The notes under the pieces were generated by a model. It had not been told where the DNA came from. It ran no database searches and saw only the letters and a program-made list of their open reading frames with translations. This document shows positions 6,636 to 14,030 of a stretch of 14,030 nucleotides of DNA, piece by piece. Location: NCBI GenBank assembly GCA_045590935.1, contig JAZNSA010000030.1, forward strand, positions 1 through 14,030, given 5' to 3'. Position 1 is the stretch's first letter. Every line of letters starts with the position of its first letter. The position numbers and the translations under genes were made by a program. The DNA is from CAKSHP01 sp045590935. Its GTDB lineage: Bacteria > Bacillota > Clostridia > UBA1381 > UMGS1253.

Positions 6636-7487
6636 TTGTCATATATTTCGGAATTTGCATCTAATTTTTTTAGATTTATGTCTATGGTAAGGGTTGCTGA
6701 TATTATAGATATTGTAATTGTTTCTTTTTTGGTTTTCCAGGTAATCAGATTTGTTCGTGAAACGAGAGCAGAGCTTTTGGTTAAGGGAATAATTGTGCTG
6801 GTTGTTTTGTTGCAGCTAAGCAGTTGGTTTAGATTTAATACTATTCAGTATCTTCTCAAAAACATTGTTCAGCTCGGATTTTTTGCGTTACTTATAGTTT
6901 TTCAGCCTGAAATGAGGCGCGGACTTGAGAGAATCGGAAGAAGCCACGCAGGTCAGATTTTAAGCTTTAACGATGATAAAAATGTTGTTGAAACGTCTAT
7001 TGAAAAAATTTGCGAGGCTGCAAAAATTCTTTCGCAAACAAAGACGGGGGCTCTTATCTGCATTGAAAGAAGCGCAAAGCTTGGAGATATAGTAAATACG
7101 GGAACGCCCATAAATGCGGATATTTCAAAGGAACTTCTTTTAAACATTTTTGTGCCGAATACTCCGTTGCATGACGGAGCTGTTATAATAAGCAATAATA
7201 AGATAACGGCGGCGGCGTGCTTTTTGCCGCTGACTCCGAACAATGATTTGTCAAAAGAGCTTGGTACGAGGCATAGGGCGGCGATTGGTCTTTCTGAAAA
7301 TTCGGATGCGGTAGTAGTTGTTGTTTCAGAAGAGACGGGAAAGATTTCTATTGCTATAGACGGAGGTCTTACAAGAAATCTGACCGTTGATACGCTGAAG
7401 CGCGCGCTTATGAAAATTATGGAAACTGAAAATCCTTCAAACGAAAAGACGAAATTCACATTTTTCAAAAAGGGGGGTTCTAAATGA
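6636..7487 (+). CDS. cdaA: Diadenylate cyclase CdaA
   Basis: This membrane enzyme condenses two ATP into cyclic di-AMP, the second messenger for potassium/osmotic balance and cell-wall homeostasis in Firmicutes. At 283 residues it has the normal CdaA layout: three N-terminal membrane segments (about 22-40, 48-63, 70-90), a FQPEMRRGLERIG junction, then the DAC (DisA_N) domain from about 110. The catalytic motifs are intact: LHDGA with D180-G181-A182 and GTRHRAA with R212-H213-R214. The start is TTG at 6636, with GGAGGG 8 nt upstream and no better ATG nearby (the first in-frame ATG would remove the amphipathic N-terminus). It overlaps cdaR by 4 nt (ATGA), implying translational coupling. Confidence 0.95.
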   Translation: MSYISEFASNFFRFMSMVRVADIIDIVIVSFLVFQVIRFVRETRAELLVKGIIVLVVLLQLSSWFRFNTIQYLLKNIVQLGFFALLIVFQPEMRRGLERIGRSHAGQILSFNDDKNVVETSIEKICEAAKILSQTKTGALICIERSAKLGDIVNTGTPINADISKELLLNIFVPNTPLHDGAVIISNNKITAAACFLPLTPNNDLSKELGTRHRAAIGLSENSDAVVVVVSEETGKISIAIDGGLTRNLTVDTLKRALMKIMETENPSNEKTKFTFFKKGGSK

Positions 7488-8728
7488 AAAAGAAATGGTG
7501 GTTGACTGATACTGCAATCAAAATTTATTCAATATTAATTGCCGTTTTTCTTTGGATATTTGTTATCTTTGACCAAAATCCCGAAAGTACGAAGATAATA
7601 AGAAAAGTGCCGATTTATTACAGTAATGTTGAAACTTTGGAGCGAGAGGGGTATACATTTTTAAATGAGGGCGATAGGTTTGTTGATGTAACAATTAAAG
7701 GAAAAAGGCTTACTCTTGCAAAGCTTATGAAGCAAAACGTAAGTGCGTTTGTTACGATTAATGAGTATAGCGAGGGTGAGCACAATTTTAATATAGAAAT
7801 AAGGTTGCCCTCGGGAGATGTATATGTAGACGATAAAGAGCCGTATACTCTTCCCTTAAAAATTGAGAAGAAGGTTTTTAAGGAGCTTGAATTAGAGGTT
7901 GTTTATTCGGGTGAAAACCTCGAAGGACAAATTGCGAGCGCCGAGTTTTTAGTGCCTGTAGTTACTGTTTCGGGGCCTGAGTCGGTTATAAGCAAGGTTT
8001 CTTCTGTAAAAACATTTATTTCGTATGAAAAAGTCAGGAACAACGAAACGGGAACGAGCGATATATTAGTATTTGATAGCGAAGGAAACGATATAACAAG
8101 CGATATAAATATTGACCTTTCTGCGTCGTATGCTACTTGGATGAGAAAAATATATAATGTTAAGGATGCCGAAATTGATATAGTGTTTAAAAATGCCGAT
8201 GAGTATACAATGGAGGATTTGAAAATTGCAAACAGTGCTGTTGTGCTGTGCTCAGAGGATGTTTCAAGGCTGAAAATTGATAAAGTTAAAACATCTCCGA
8301 TATCGGAGGATGAAGTTAATAAAATAAAAAATGGGGAAAATATTGACGTCGTTTTGGATTTGCCGTATGCTGTACACGTTTTAAAGCAGGATTCAAAGGG
8401 AAGATGGCAAATTGATGAGGTTGGTACGGTGTGCATTTCGGGAAATGTACTTCATATCGACAAAATTCCGCTTTCGGAGCAAAAAATAGAAATTATTAAT
8501 CAAAATGATTCGTTTGAGTATAGAATAACAAATATCCCGACTGATATTTCCGTAAAGAGCCAGACAGAGAAAACGGAAGAATTATGGAATACAATGTTTA
8601 AGATTGACGTTTCAAATTTGGGTGTTGGGGAGCACGATGTTGTGATAAGTGCTAAGTTGCCTGAAGGAACGCAGTTTGTTTCGGAAAACAGAGTTAAGGT
8701 CAAAATAACAGAAAACGGAGCTCAATAA
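7484..8728 (+). CDS. cdaR: CdaA regulatory protein CdaR (YbbR domains)
   Basis: This 414-residue extracytoplasmic protein regulates CdaA, to which it is coupled by a 4-nt ATGA overlap; GGGGGG lies just before the ATG. A positively charged start (MKKKWW) precedes one membrane anchor (about 10-29, IKIYSILIAVFLWIFVIF). The rest is a string of YbbR repeats: about 35-118 (ending PLKIEKK), about 122-205, a divergent middle repeat, and a last one of about 320-410 ending VKVKITE. Each has the pattern of a beta-rich YbbR unit, and VSGPESVISKV in repeat 2 is typical. In most Firmicutes glmM follows directly and feeds this system; here the next gene is a small secreted protein, so glmM must lie elsewhere. 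The repeat borders are approximate. Confidence 0.9.
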   Translation: MKKKWWLTDTAIKIYSILIAVFLWIFVIFDQNPESTKIIRKVPIYYSNVETLEREGYTFLNEGDRFVDVTIKGKRLTLAKLMKQNVSAFVTINEYSEGEHNFNIEIRLPSGDVYVDDKEPYTLPLKIEKKVFKELELEVVYSGENLEGQIASAEFLVPVVTVSGPESVISKVSSVKTFISYEKVRNNETGTSDILVFDSEGNDITSDINIDLSASYATWMRKIYNVKDAEIDIVFKNADEYTMEDLKIANSAVVLCSEDVSRLKIDKVKTSPISEDEVNKIKNGENIDVVLDLPYAVHVLKQDSKGRWQIDEVGTVCISGNVLHIDKIPLSEQKIEIINQNDSFEYRITNIPTDISVKSQTEKTEELWNTMFKIDVSNLGVGEHDVVISAKLPEGTQFVSENRVKVKITENGAQ

Positions 8729-8792
8729 AGCCTTGATAATATGTAATGTTATAATGAAGTAATGCCGATGTAACACGTTTGTAATATTGGTA

Positions 8793-8801
8793 TGATATAA
8801 T
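8793..8801 (+). promoter_or_regulatory. Extended -10 promoter of the small secreted protein
   Basis: The 157 bp after cdaR has no obvious terminator but holds TGA-TATAAT (TATAAT at 8796-8801), an extended -10 without a good -35 at 17 nt. The predicted start near 8808 gives a leader of about 78 nt. Other TATAAT copies occur at 8750-8755 and 8848-8853, so the choice among them is uncertain. Confidence 0.4.
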
Positions 8802-8885
8802 TAAGTACGTGAAGTTGTATCTTTAAATAATAATTGTATTTTGAAGCTATAATTTGAACGTAAAATCTTTAGGGAGGAAGCAGCT

Positions 8886-9359
8886 ATGAAGAAAACTAGA
8901 AAATTGCTTGTTTGTTTTGCGATGGTGCTTATGGTAACGCTATTGTGCAGTGTTTGTGCGTATGCTTCTCCGTATTCGCTTTCAGGAAATGAAACGAGCA
9001 CGTCAAATTCTTTGCTTTACATTAAAAAACCTGCTTCGCACAGTGCAACAACCTCGGAGCGCACATATACGGTTTCTGCTGTAGGAAAGCCTGGTGTAGA
9101 CGTAACTGTATATAGAAAAAGTGCGTACGATGGCAATTTTTACAGAGTGTTCCAAAGAGGATATATTCTTGAGGGCACTATTGGAGCAAGTGGAGTATAT
9201 GTTGTTTCTATTGAACTTTTAGAGGGTGGAAACAAGATGATAGTTTATGCAGAGAATAATTATGAAAGGCAGATTATTAAAATTGATATTACTCGTCTTT
9301 CAAAAAATCAGTTGCAAAAAATCAGGTCTTTGTCTATAGGGGACATTTTTAGCTACTAA
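8886..9359 (+). CDS. Small secreted protein, unknown function
   Basis: I do not recognise this 157-residue protein. It begins with a clear Sec signal peptide: basic MKKTRK, a hydrophobic core to about residue 24, and a probable signal peptidase I site AYA/SP at 27/28. No lipobox is convincing. A Ser/Thr-rich spacer (about 30-58) leads to a single beta-rich region (about 58-135: RTYTVSAVGKPGVDVTVY, YILEGTIGASGVYVVSI, GGNKMIVYAEN), with the look of one Ig-like or carboxypeptidase-regulatory-like fold, and a short polar tail ending GDIFSY. The start is well supported by AGGGAGGA upstream. It sits between cdaR and a strong terminator, with its own likely promoter, so a link to c-di-AMP or the wall is only suggested by location. 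Confidence 0.8.
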   Translation: MKKTRKLLVCFAMVLMVTLLCSVCAYASPYSLSGNETSTSNSLLYIKKPASHSATTSERTYTVSAVGKPGVDVTVYRKSAYDGNFYRVFQRGYILEGTIGASGVYVVSIELLEGGNKMIVYAENNYERQIIKIDITRLSKNQLQKIRSLSIGDIFSY

Positions 9360-9386
9360 AAGTATTAATTAAATTTTGAATTAAAC

Positions 9387-9424
9387 AAAACCGCAGCCTT
9401 GCAGTGTAGGACTGCGGTTTTGTT
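9387..9424 (+). terminator. Rho-independent terminator after the secreted protein gene
   Basis: A 10 bp stem AAAACCGCAG (9387-9396) with CTGCGGTTTT (9412-9421) closes a 15-nt loop that can pair further (CCT/AGG). TTTTGTT follows. The flanking A and T runs make it potentially bidirectional, but all neighbours are on the plus strand. Confidence 0.85.
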
Positions 9425-9441
9425 AAAAGTGGGTATAAATT

Positions 9442-10887
9442 ATGAAGAGTGAACGAATAAAAAATATAACTCTTATTTTGTTGATAATCAGCAGCTTGGT
9501 TTTGTCGTTTCAGATTTGGTTTAACGAAAAAATCTGGCCTGATGGGTACAATTTTGCAGATAGCTTAGCGAATACGCCAATCGGAAAATTCTACTCGTCA
9601 ATGTTTGGAAAGAAAACGAATAACGAAACGGTTCAAGAGGATATTTTAGTTCCGTATAATTTATTTGTATATATGGTTGTAGATTCAGACCACGCAGGAT
9701 ATATGCTGACGGCAAATGACGACGGATTTGCGGATGCGAAAAATTTTTTGCACGCAACTATGGGCGATGTTCTTTCAAGGGCAGACGAATCGAATTTTTC
9801 GCAAATAAGCGAGGAAGAATGGCAAAACGTTCTTTGCTCGAGCGGTATTTATGCAGATTATGGTGCGGCATATATTCCGTCTACATTTTTGCAGCTTGTT
9901 AAGGCAGTGCCGAAGGAGAGTGCGATTTTTGACAGTGTTGGCAAAATGGGGCGTTTTGTTGTTTCAAATGAAGACGGGAAGCTTAAGATTTATATAAGCG
10001 ACCTCAGCGACGGAGAGTTTTATGTTGTTGGGGCAGAGGCTAAAAGCGACCATCTGGAAACGATTATAGACAGCTGCAGTAAAATGGCAACTATAGATAA
10101 TCGATTTTCATTTTTTATCGGAGCGGATATTGAAACGCCTATTGAGGGAGCGGCGGTTTTTGCACCTTACATAGTTTTGAGCGAAAGCAACGTTGAAGCA
10201 AAAACGGCAACGAGCGTATCTTTAGAGGAATTAACTTTAAAAATATTTGAAGAGGGCGAGAATATTTCCAATTTATTTGCTATAAATCCTAAAACTGCCC
10301 GCAGATATACTGATTCTGAGGAAAATATCGTATATGTTCAAAATCAATCCTCATTAAAGCTCTCAAATCTGGGTTATGTTGAATACCACGCAACAGATGT
10401 AGGCGGGGGAGTAGCACTGAGTGAAAATGCAGATGAGCAAACATCACTTGCCTTAGGCTTGTATCCGTTGGTATTCATTGCTACAAATGTTAATGAGAAG
10501 GTGTCGCAAAACAGCAATATATCGGTTTATGTGAGCTCAGCGGAGGAAAACGGAACCTCGTATAAGGTAAATCTTGATTATATGTTTAATGGGCAACCCG
10601 TTGTTGTTATGGATAATGGGGAAGCTGTTCACGCAGTGAGTTGTGAAATAAATGGTGGATATTTGGAAAGCTACAAGCAGTATATTACGGATTTTGAGCT
10701 TGGAGACTCAAACGTGTTGTTGCCATCAAGCTACAATGGAATTGATTTGATTTTTTCAAATATGTCTATGGAGGAGAGAAAAGAGCGGATTAAGGATATG
10801 TTTATCGGCTATATTGATGATGACTCAAAGAAGGTTGTTCCCAGGTGGTTTGCAAAAATGGGAGACAGAGAAATAGTTAAGTATTAA
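9442..10887 (+). CDS. YycH-like membrane-anchored extracytoplasmic protein
   Basis: This 481-residue protein has one N-terminal membrane anchor (about 9-27) and a long outer domain. The first stretch (ERIKNITLILLIISSLVLSFQIWF) and a later segment of alternating beta motifs (ENIVYVQNQSSLKLSNLGYVEYH, about residues 293-315) resemble YycH/YycI-type proteins, which in Bacillus restrain the wall-sensing kinase WalK. No walR/walK genes are here, so the assignment rests on general similarity and could be wrong. Its ribosome binding site is weak (AAAGTGGG), and the strong terminator just upstream leaves little room for a promoter. It may depend on read-through or on a promoter I could not recognise. 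ftsK follows after 16 nt, which points to an operon. The C-terminus (RWFAKMGDREIVKY) is basic and amphipathic. Confidence 0.5.
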   Translation: MKSERIKNITLILLIISSLVLSFQIWFNEKIWPDGYNFADSLANTPIGKFYSSMFGKKTNNETVQEDILVPYNLFVYMVVDSDHAGYMLTANDDGFADAKNFLHATMGDVLSRADESNFSQISEEEWQNVLCSSGIYADYGAAYIPSTFLQLVKAVPKESAIFDSVGKMGRFVVSNEDGKLKIYISDLSDGEFYVVGAEAKSDHLETIIDSCSKMATIDNRFSFFIGADIETPIEGAAVFAPYIVLSESNVEAKTATSVSLEELTLKIFEEGENISNLFAINPKTARRYTDSEENIVYVQNQSSLKLSNLGYVEYHATDVGGGVALSENADEQTSLALGLYPLVFIATNVNEKVSQNSNISVYVSSAEENGTSYKVNLDYMFNGQPVVVMDNGEAVHAVSCEINGGYLESYKQYITDFELGDSNVLLPSSYNGIDLIFSNMSMEERKERIKDMFIGYIDDDSKKVVPRWFAKMGDREIVKY

Positions 10888-10903
10888 AGGAGAGATAAAA
10901 TTA

Positions 10904-13327
10904 ATGGCACAGGCAAAGAAAACAACGAAAAAACCTGCACAGTCTAAAAAAAGTTCAAATGCTGCATCAAAAGAAAGCAACAAAGCACCAAACATCAATT
11001 TGATTTTTTTCATAATGCTTGTTGTTTCAATATTCAGTGCACTTTGTATGTATGTTCCTCAGGTTTGCGGCGTTTTGGGAGAGGTAGTAAAAAGATTTTT
11101 TGTTTATCTTTTCGGAGTTGCGGCAGTGCTGTTGCCGATAGCGTTATTTGGACTTAGTATATATTTAGTTTTGAAAAAGAATTTAAAAAAGTTTGCAATC
11201 AAATCGGTATACAGCTTTATTGCTTTTATTTTGCTTGCGGGAATGTGGTATATTTCGGGAAAAGAGGAGATTGTTGAGCTGTTTTCTTCTTCGCCTGTAA
11301 TTTTGTCTGTAGGTGGGTGCGGAATTTTCGGAATGGTTGCGGCAAAGTATGCCGTAATGTATTTCGGGCATATTATTTCTGCGCTTGTTTTTATTATGAT
11401 ATTGCTTTGTCTTGCTTCTTTAATATTTAAAATATCATTTATAAGGTTGTTGGTTGGATTTTTTAAAAGCACAAAAGAAGAATCTGAGGAGGTTAAAAAG
11501 GAGCAAGCCTATGAAGCGGGAAGAAGGGCTCGTCAGGTTGCCAAGGATGTGAAGGAGTCAACGCTTCGTACGCTTAAAAACCATTCAATAGATTTTGATG
11601 TTGAAGATATGAAAAAGGACAAGTCTCAAAATGAGAAAAAATCAGGCTTGGAGGATGTGATTAATTCTTCTTTTGAAGAGGATAACAATAAACAAGAAAA
11701 AAGTAATGACGAAAATGATATAGATGAAATTTTTAAAAAGCTGGATTTGGAAACGGGCGAAATTATAGAGCCTGAGCCGCTTCTGAAAGCGGAGAAATTG
11801 ATGCAGGAGGAAGCGAGCGAGAATGTGAGAGAGAGAGTGAAGCGTGAAGCGCCGCTAAGCAAGGAGCAGGAAAATGGACTTAGGGCAGAACTCGACTCGA
11901 ACGCATCAAAAGAGCCTATTTATTATGAGTTTCCGCCAACAAAGCTGCTTGCGAGCGCAAAGAAGAAATCCGGAGATACGAGAGAGGAATTGAAAGAAAC
12001 TGCAAATAAGCTTGTTGCAACGCTAAAGAGCTTTGGTGTAGAGGTTAAGCTGTCGCAAGTAAGCAGAGGACCCGTTGTTACAAGATATGAGCTTCAACCG
12101 AGTGTTGGTGTAAAGGTGAGCAAGATAACGAATCTTGCTGATGATATTGCGTTAAATCTTGCGGCAACGGCAGTAAGAATTGAAGCGCCAATTCCGGGCA
12201 AAGCGGCAATAGGAATTGAAATCCCCAATAAGGAGGTTTCTGCCGTGATGCTAAGAGAGGTTATAGAAACTGAAGAATTTCAGACCTCTAAATCTAAGCT
12301 GTCTGTTGCTATGGGTATGGATATAACGGGAAAGCCTGTTATTGGGGATATTTCAAAAATGCCTCACGTTTTAATAGCTGGTGCAACGGGTTCGGGTAAA
12401 TCCGTTTGTATAAATTCAATTATAACGAGTATTTTGTATAAGGCTGACCCTAATGAGGTAAAGCTTATTTTGATAGACCCTAAGGTTGTTGAGCTTCAGG
12501 TTTATAACGGCATTCCGCATCTGCTTATTCCTGTTGTAACTGAGCCAAAAAAGGCAGCGGGTGCGCTTGGCTGGGCAGTTAGCGAAATGATACGCCGATA
12601 CAATTTGTTTGCTGAAAATAATGTTCGTGATTTGGTTGGCTACAATGAAGTTCTTGCGTTAGACGGAGAGCCAACCCTACCGCAGATAGTTATTATAGTA
12701 GATGAGCTTGCTGATTTGATGATGGTTGCGCCGAAAGAAATTGAGGATTCAATTTGCCGTTTGGCGCAAATGGCGAGAGCGGCGGGAATGTATTTGATTG
12801 TTGCAACTCAGCGACCATCCGTAAACGTTATAACAGGCGTTATTAAAGCAAATATTCCGTCGAGAATAGCTTTTGCAGTTTCAAGTCAGATTGACAGCCG
12901 AACAATTCTTGACGGAGCGGGCGCAGAGAAGCTTTTGGGCAAGGGCGATATGCTGTTTATGCCTATGGGAGCATCAAAGCCAAAACGATTGCAGGGCGCC
13001 TTTGTTACAGACAAAGAGGTTGAAGCTATTGTTGATTTTGTAAAAGAAAAGTCAGAGGCAAAATACGATGAGGATATAACTGAAAAAATAAATGCGGATA
13101 CGCAGGTTGACAATGATATGGAAGATTGCGATGAGCTGTTGCCAAAAGCTATTGAGATTGCAATTGCATCGGGAAATATATCTACTTCAATGGTGCAGCG
13201 ACGTCTTGGAGTTGGCTATGCAAGAGCGGGAAGAATAATCGACCAAATGGAGGCTCGGGGCATTATAAGCGGTGCAGACGGAGCAAAACCGAGAAATGTT
13301 TTAGTTTCATCGGAAGACTTGATGTAA
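10904..13327 (+). CDS. ftsK: DNA translocase FtsK/SpoIIIE
   Basis: This 807-residue protein has the full FtsK/SpoIIIE plan: a septal membrane part and an ATP-driven hexameric motor that moves chromosomal DNA across the closing septum. A Lys/Ser/Ala-rich start (1-29) precedes four to five membrane segments (about 31-178). A charged linker rich in E, K, D and N runs to about 330. The motor begins near 345: alpha part (KLVATLKSFGVEVKLSQVSRG), then the beta RecA fold with Walker A GATGSGKS at 493-500 and Walker B IIVDELADLM with D600, then MARAAGMYLIVATQRPSV. The gamma winged helix that reads KOPS/SRS orienting sequences is at about 740-805 (ISTSMVQRRLGVGYARAGRIIDQME). AAAGGAGAG precedes the ATG. 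SpoIIIE and FtsK cannot be told apart here. Confidence 0.95.
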   Translation: MAQAKKTTKKPAQSKKSSNAASKESNKAPNINLIFFIMLVVSIFSALCMYVPQVCGVLGEVVKRFFVYLFGVAAVLLPIALFGLSIYLVLKKNLKKFAIKSVYSFIAFILLAGMWYISGKEEIVELFSSSPVILSVGGCGIFGMVAAKYAVMYFGHIISALVFIMILLCLASLIFKISFIRLLVGFFKSTKEESEEVKKEQAYEAGRRARQVAKDVKESTLRTLKNHSIDFDVEDMKKDKSQNEKKSGLEDVINSSFEEDNNKQEKSNDENDIDEIFKKLDLETGEIIEPEPLLKAEKLMQEEASENVRERVKREAPLSKEQENGLRAELDSNASKEPIYYEFPPTKLLASAKKKSGDTREELKETANKLVATLKSFGVEVKLSQVSRGPVVTRYELQPSVGVKVSKITNLADDIALNLAATAVRIEAPIPGKAAIGIEIPNKEVSAVMLREVIETEEFQTSKSKLSVAMGMDITGKPVIGDISKMPHVLIAGATGSGKSVCINSIITSILYKADPNEVKLILIDPKVVELQVYNGIPHLLIPVVTEPKKAAGALGWAVSEMIRRYNLFAENNVRDLVGYNEVLALDGEPTLPQIVIIVDELADLMMVAPKEIEDSICRLAQMARAAGMYLIVATQRPSVNVITGVIKANIPSRIAFAVSSQIDSRTILDGAGAEKLLGKGDMLFMPMGASKPKRLQGAFVTDKEVEAIVDFVKEKSEAKYDEDITEKINADTQVDNDMEDCDELLPKAIEIAIASGNISTSMVQRRLGVGYARAGRIIDQMEARGIISGADGAKPRNVLVSSEDLM

Positions 13328-13352
13328 AAATAAATATTGTATAAAATTGATT

Positions 13353-13378
13353 AAAAATCAAAAAAAGGTTGATTTTTT
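13353..13378 (+). terminator. AT-rich hairpin, possible ftsK terminator
   Basis: AAAAATCAA (13353-13361) pairs with TTGATTTTT (13369-13377) around a 7-nt loop, and TT continues after the stem. It lies 26 nt past the ftsK stop. The stem has only two G-C pairs and would be a weak terminator. Confidence 0.5.
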
Positions 13379-13404
13379 CCAAATAATGAGGTATTATATA
13401 CTTG

Positions 13405-13410
13405 TATAAT
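13405..13410 (+). promoter_or_regulatory. Probable -10 of the GH88 gene
   Basis: A TATAAT sits 62 nt before the GH88 ATG with no acceptable -35 at 16-18 nt, which would fit an activator-dependent sugar-use promoter. It is one arm of an ATTATA-N6-TATAAT inverted repeat (about 13393-13410), which could be an operator or chance in AT-rich DNA. Confidence 0.35.
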
Positions 13411-13471
13411 GTGGATGAAAAAAGGTAGTAGCATTTTAATAAAAGTATTTGTATATCTAAGGAGGAGAATT

Positions 13472-14030
13472 ATGAAAAGCTTAGTTGAAGAAAACAAGAT
13501 TTGGATTGACGAAACATGGGCAAAGCTTGATAAGAAGCTTAGTGCCGTTGCAAAAAAGTCATTTGACAAAATCCCTTATACCACAGTTGACGGGGTTCAC
13601 GATACAAGAACGTCTGATGCTCAGATTGATTGGTGGACAAATGGCTTCTGGCCAGGACTTATGTGGATTATGTACGCTGACACAAAAAAGGATGTATATA
13701 GAGAGACTGCTGAGAATGCTGAAAAGCTTTTGGATGGAGCTCTTAAAAATTTCGATTGCTTGCATCATGACGTTGGCTTTATGTGGCACATTTCGAGTGG
13801 CTCGAACTATCGTTTGACGGGTAATAAGGAATCGAGAAATCGTGCGCTTTATGCAGCAAATGTTTTGAGCGGCAGATACAATATCAAGGGTGGATTTATC
13901 CGTGCTTGGAATGACGGTGATTGTATCGGCAGAACAATTATTGACAGTATGATGAATATTCCGCTTTTGTATTGGGCATCGAAAGAGACAAATGACCCTC
14001 GTTATACTCATATTGCAAAGGCACAAGCAG
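13472..14030 (+). CDS. Unsaturated glucuronyl hydrolase, GH88 (partial, cut by window end)
   Basis: The first 186 codons of an open frame run off the right edge. The sequence matches GH88 unsaturated glucuronyl hydrolases, cytoplasmic enzymes of about 370-400 residues that cleave the unsaturated uronic acid from oligosaccharides made by polysaccharide lyases (for example from glycosaminoglycans). DAQIDWWTNGFWPGLMW (49-65) is the family's aromatic first barrel helix. HHDVGFMW holds D100, and RTIIDSMMNIPLLYW holds D158; by recall these correspond to the two essential aspartates (D88 and D149 in the Bacillus GL1 enzyme). RALYAANVLSGRYN and GGFIRAWND lie between. TAAGGAGGAGAATT precedes the ATG, a near-ideal ribosome binding site. 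It is separated from ftsK by 144 bp with its own likely promoter, so probably begins a carbohydrate-use cluster to the right. Confidence 0.9.
   Translation, partial: MKSLVEENKIWIDETWAKLDKKLSAVAKKSFDKIPYTTVDGVHDTRTSDAQIDWWTNGFWPGLMWIMYADTKKDVYRETAENAEKLLDGALKNFDCLHHDVGFMWHISSGSNYRLTGNKESRNRALYAANVLSGRYNIKGGFIRAWNDGDCIGRTIIDSMMNIPLLYWASKETNDPRYTHIAKAQA

Noticed and set aside
6953..7468. 171-codon open frame on the minus strand within cdaA
   Set aside because: It is antisense to the well-conserved DAC domain; its composition (Ser/Phe/Ile-rich) is that of a reverse-strand shadow.
7903..8436. 177-codon open frame on the minus strand within cdaR
   Set aside because: It is antisense to the YbbR repeats, with no start signals or recognisable domain.
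8729..8885. Possible c-di-AMP (ydaO-type) riboswitch downstream of cdaR
   Set aside because: The 157 bp is AT-rich and I could not find the conserved stems or purine-rich junctions of that class; only promoter-like elements are visible.
9399..9428. Possible promoter TTGCAG-N18-TTAAAA ahead of the YycH-like gene
   Set aside because: It overlaps the terminator hairpin, has long spacing and a poor -10, and would leave almost no leader.
13559..14026. 155-codon open frame on the minus strand at the right edge
   Set aside because: It overlaps the conserved GH88 coding sequence, which has a near-ideal ribosome binding site and both catalytic aspartates.
1..14030. Insertion sequences, CRISPR arrays, prophage or toxin-antitoxin genes
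   Set aside because: I looked for transposase motifs, regularly spaced repeats and paired small genes and saw none.

Overview
The window looks like the chromosome of an anaerobic, low-GC Firmicute, most likely a member of the Clostridia. The reasons are AT-rich intergenic DNA, strong AGGAGG-type ribosome binding sites, TTG starts, an oxygen-sensitive class I fumarase subunit, the cdaA-cdaR pair, long-form HPF and a radical SAM fragment of the sulfatase-maturase type. No genus can be named from the sequence alone. I see no insertion sequence, prophage, CRISPR array or plasmid function.

Layout: everything to the left of about 6.43 kb reads on the minus strand and everything to the right of 6.63 kb reads on the plus strand. 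The two halves diverge from a 200 bp region that carries a recognisable promoter for each. Minus half, in transcription order: a pyridoxal/pyridoxamine kinase; a very large two-module membrane glycosyltransferase (TTG start); the alpha subunit of class I fumarase without its usual beta partner; long HPF with its own promoter, a ~150 nt leader and a strong terminator; a 76-codon unit holding only the N-terminus of an anaerobic sulfatase-maturase, with its own promoter and terminator; and an initiator tRNA-fMet with two unexpected stem mismatches. Plus half: cdaA (TTG start) and cdaR, which make and regulate c-di-AMP; a small secreted protein followed by a terminator; a membrane-anchored protein resembling YycH; an FtsK/SpoIIIE DNA translocase; and the start of a GH88 unsaturated glucuronyl hydrolase cut by the window end.

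Functional picture: mostly housekeeping genes (translation start and ribosome hibernation, c-di-AMP signalling and envelope control, chromosome segregation, vitamin B6 salvage, fumarate/malate interconversion) with a carbohydrate-utilisation gene at the right edge. I do not see a clear new multi-gene system. The points most worth checking are the altered initiator tRNA, the self-contained mini radical SAM unit, the small open frame in the hpf leader whose stop overlaps the hpf ribosome binding site, the double-module glycosyltransferase, and the missing partners fumarase beta and glmM.
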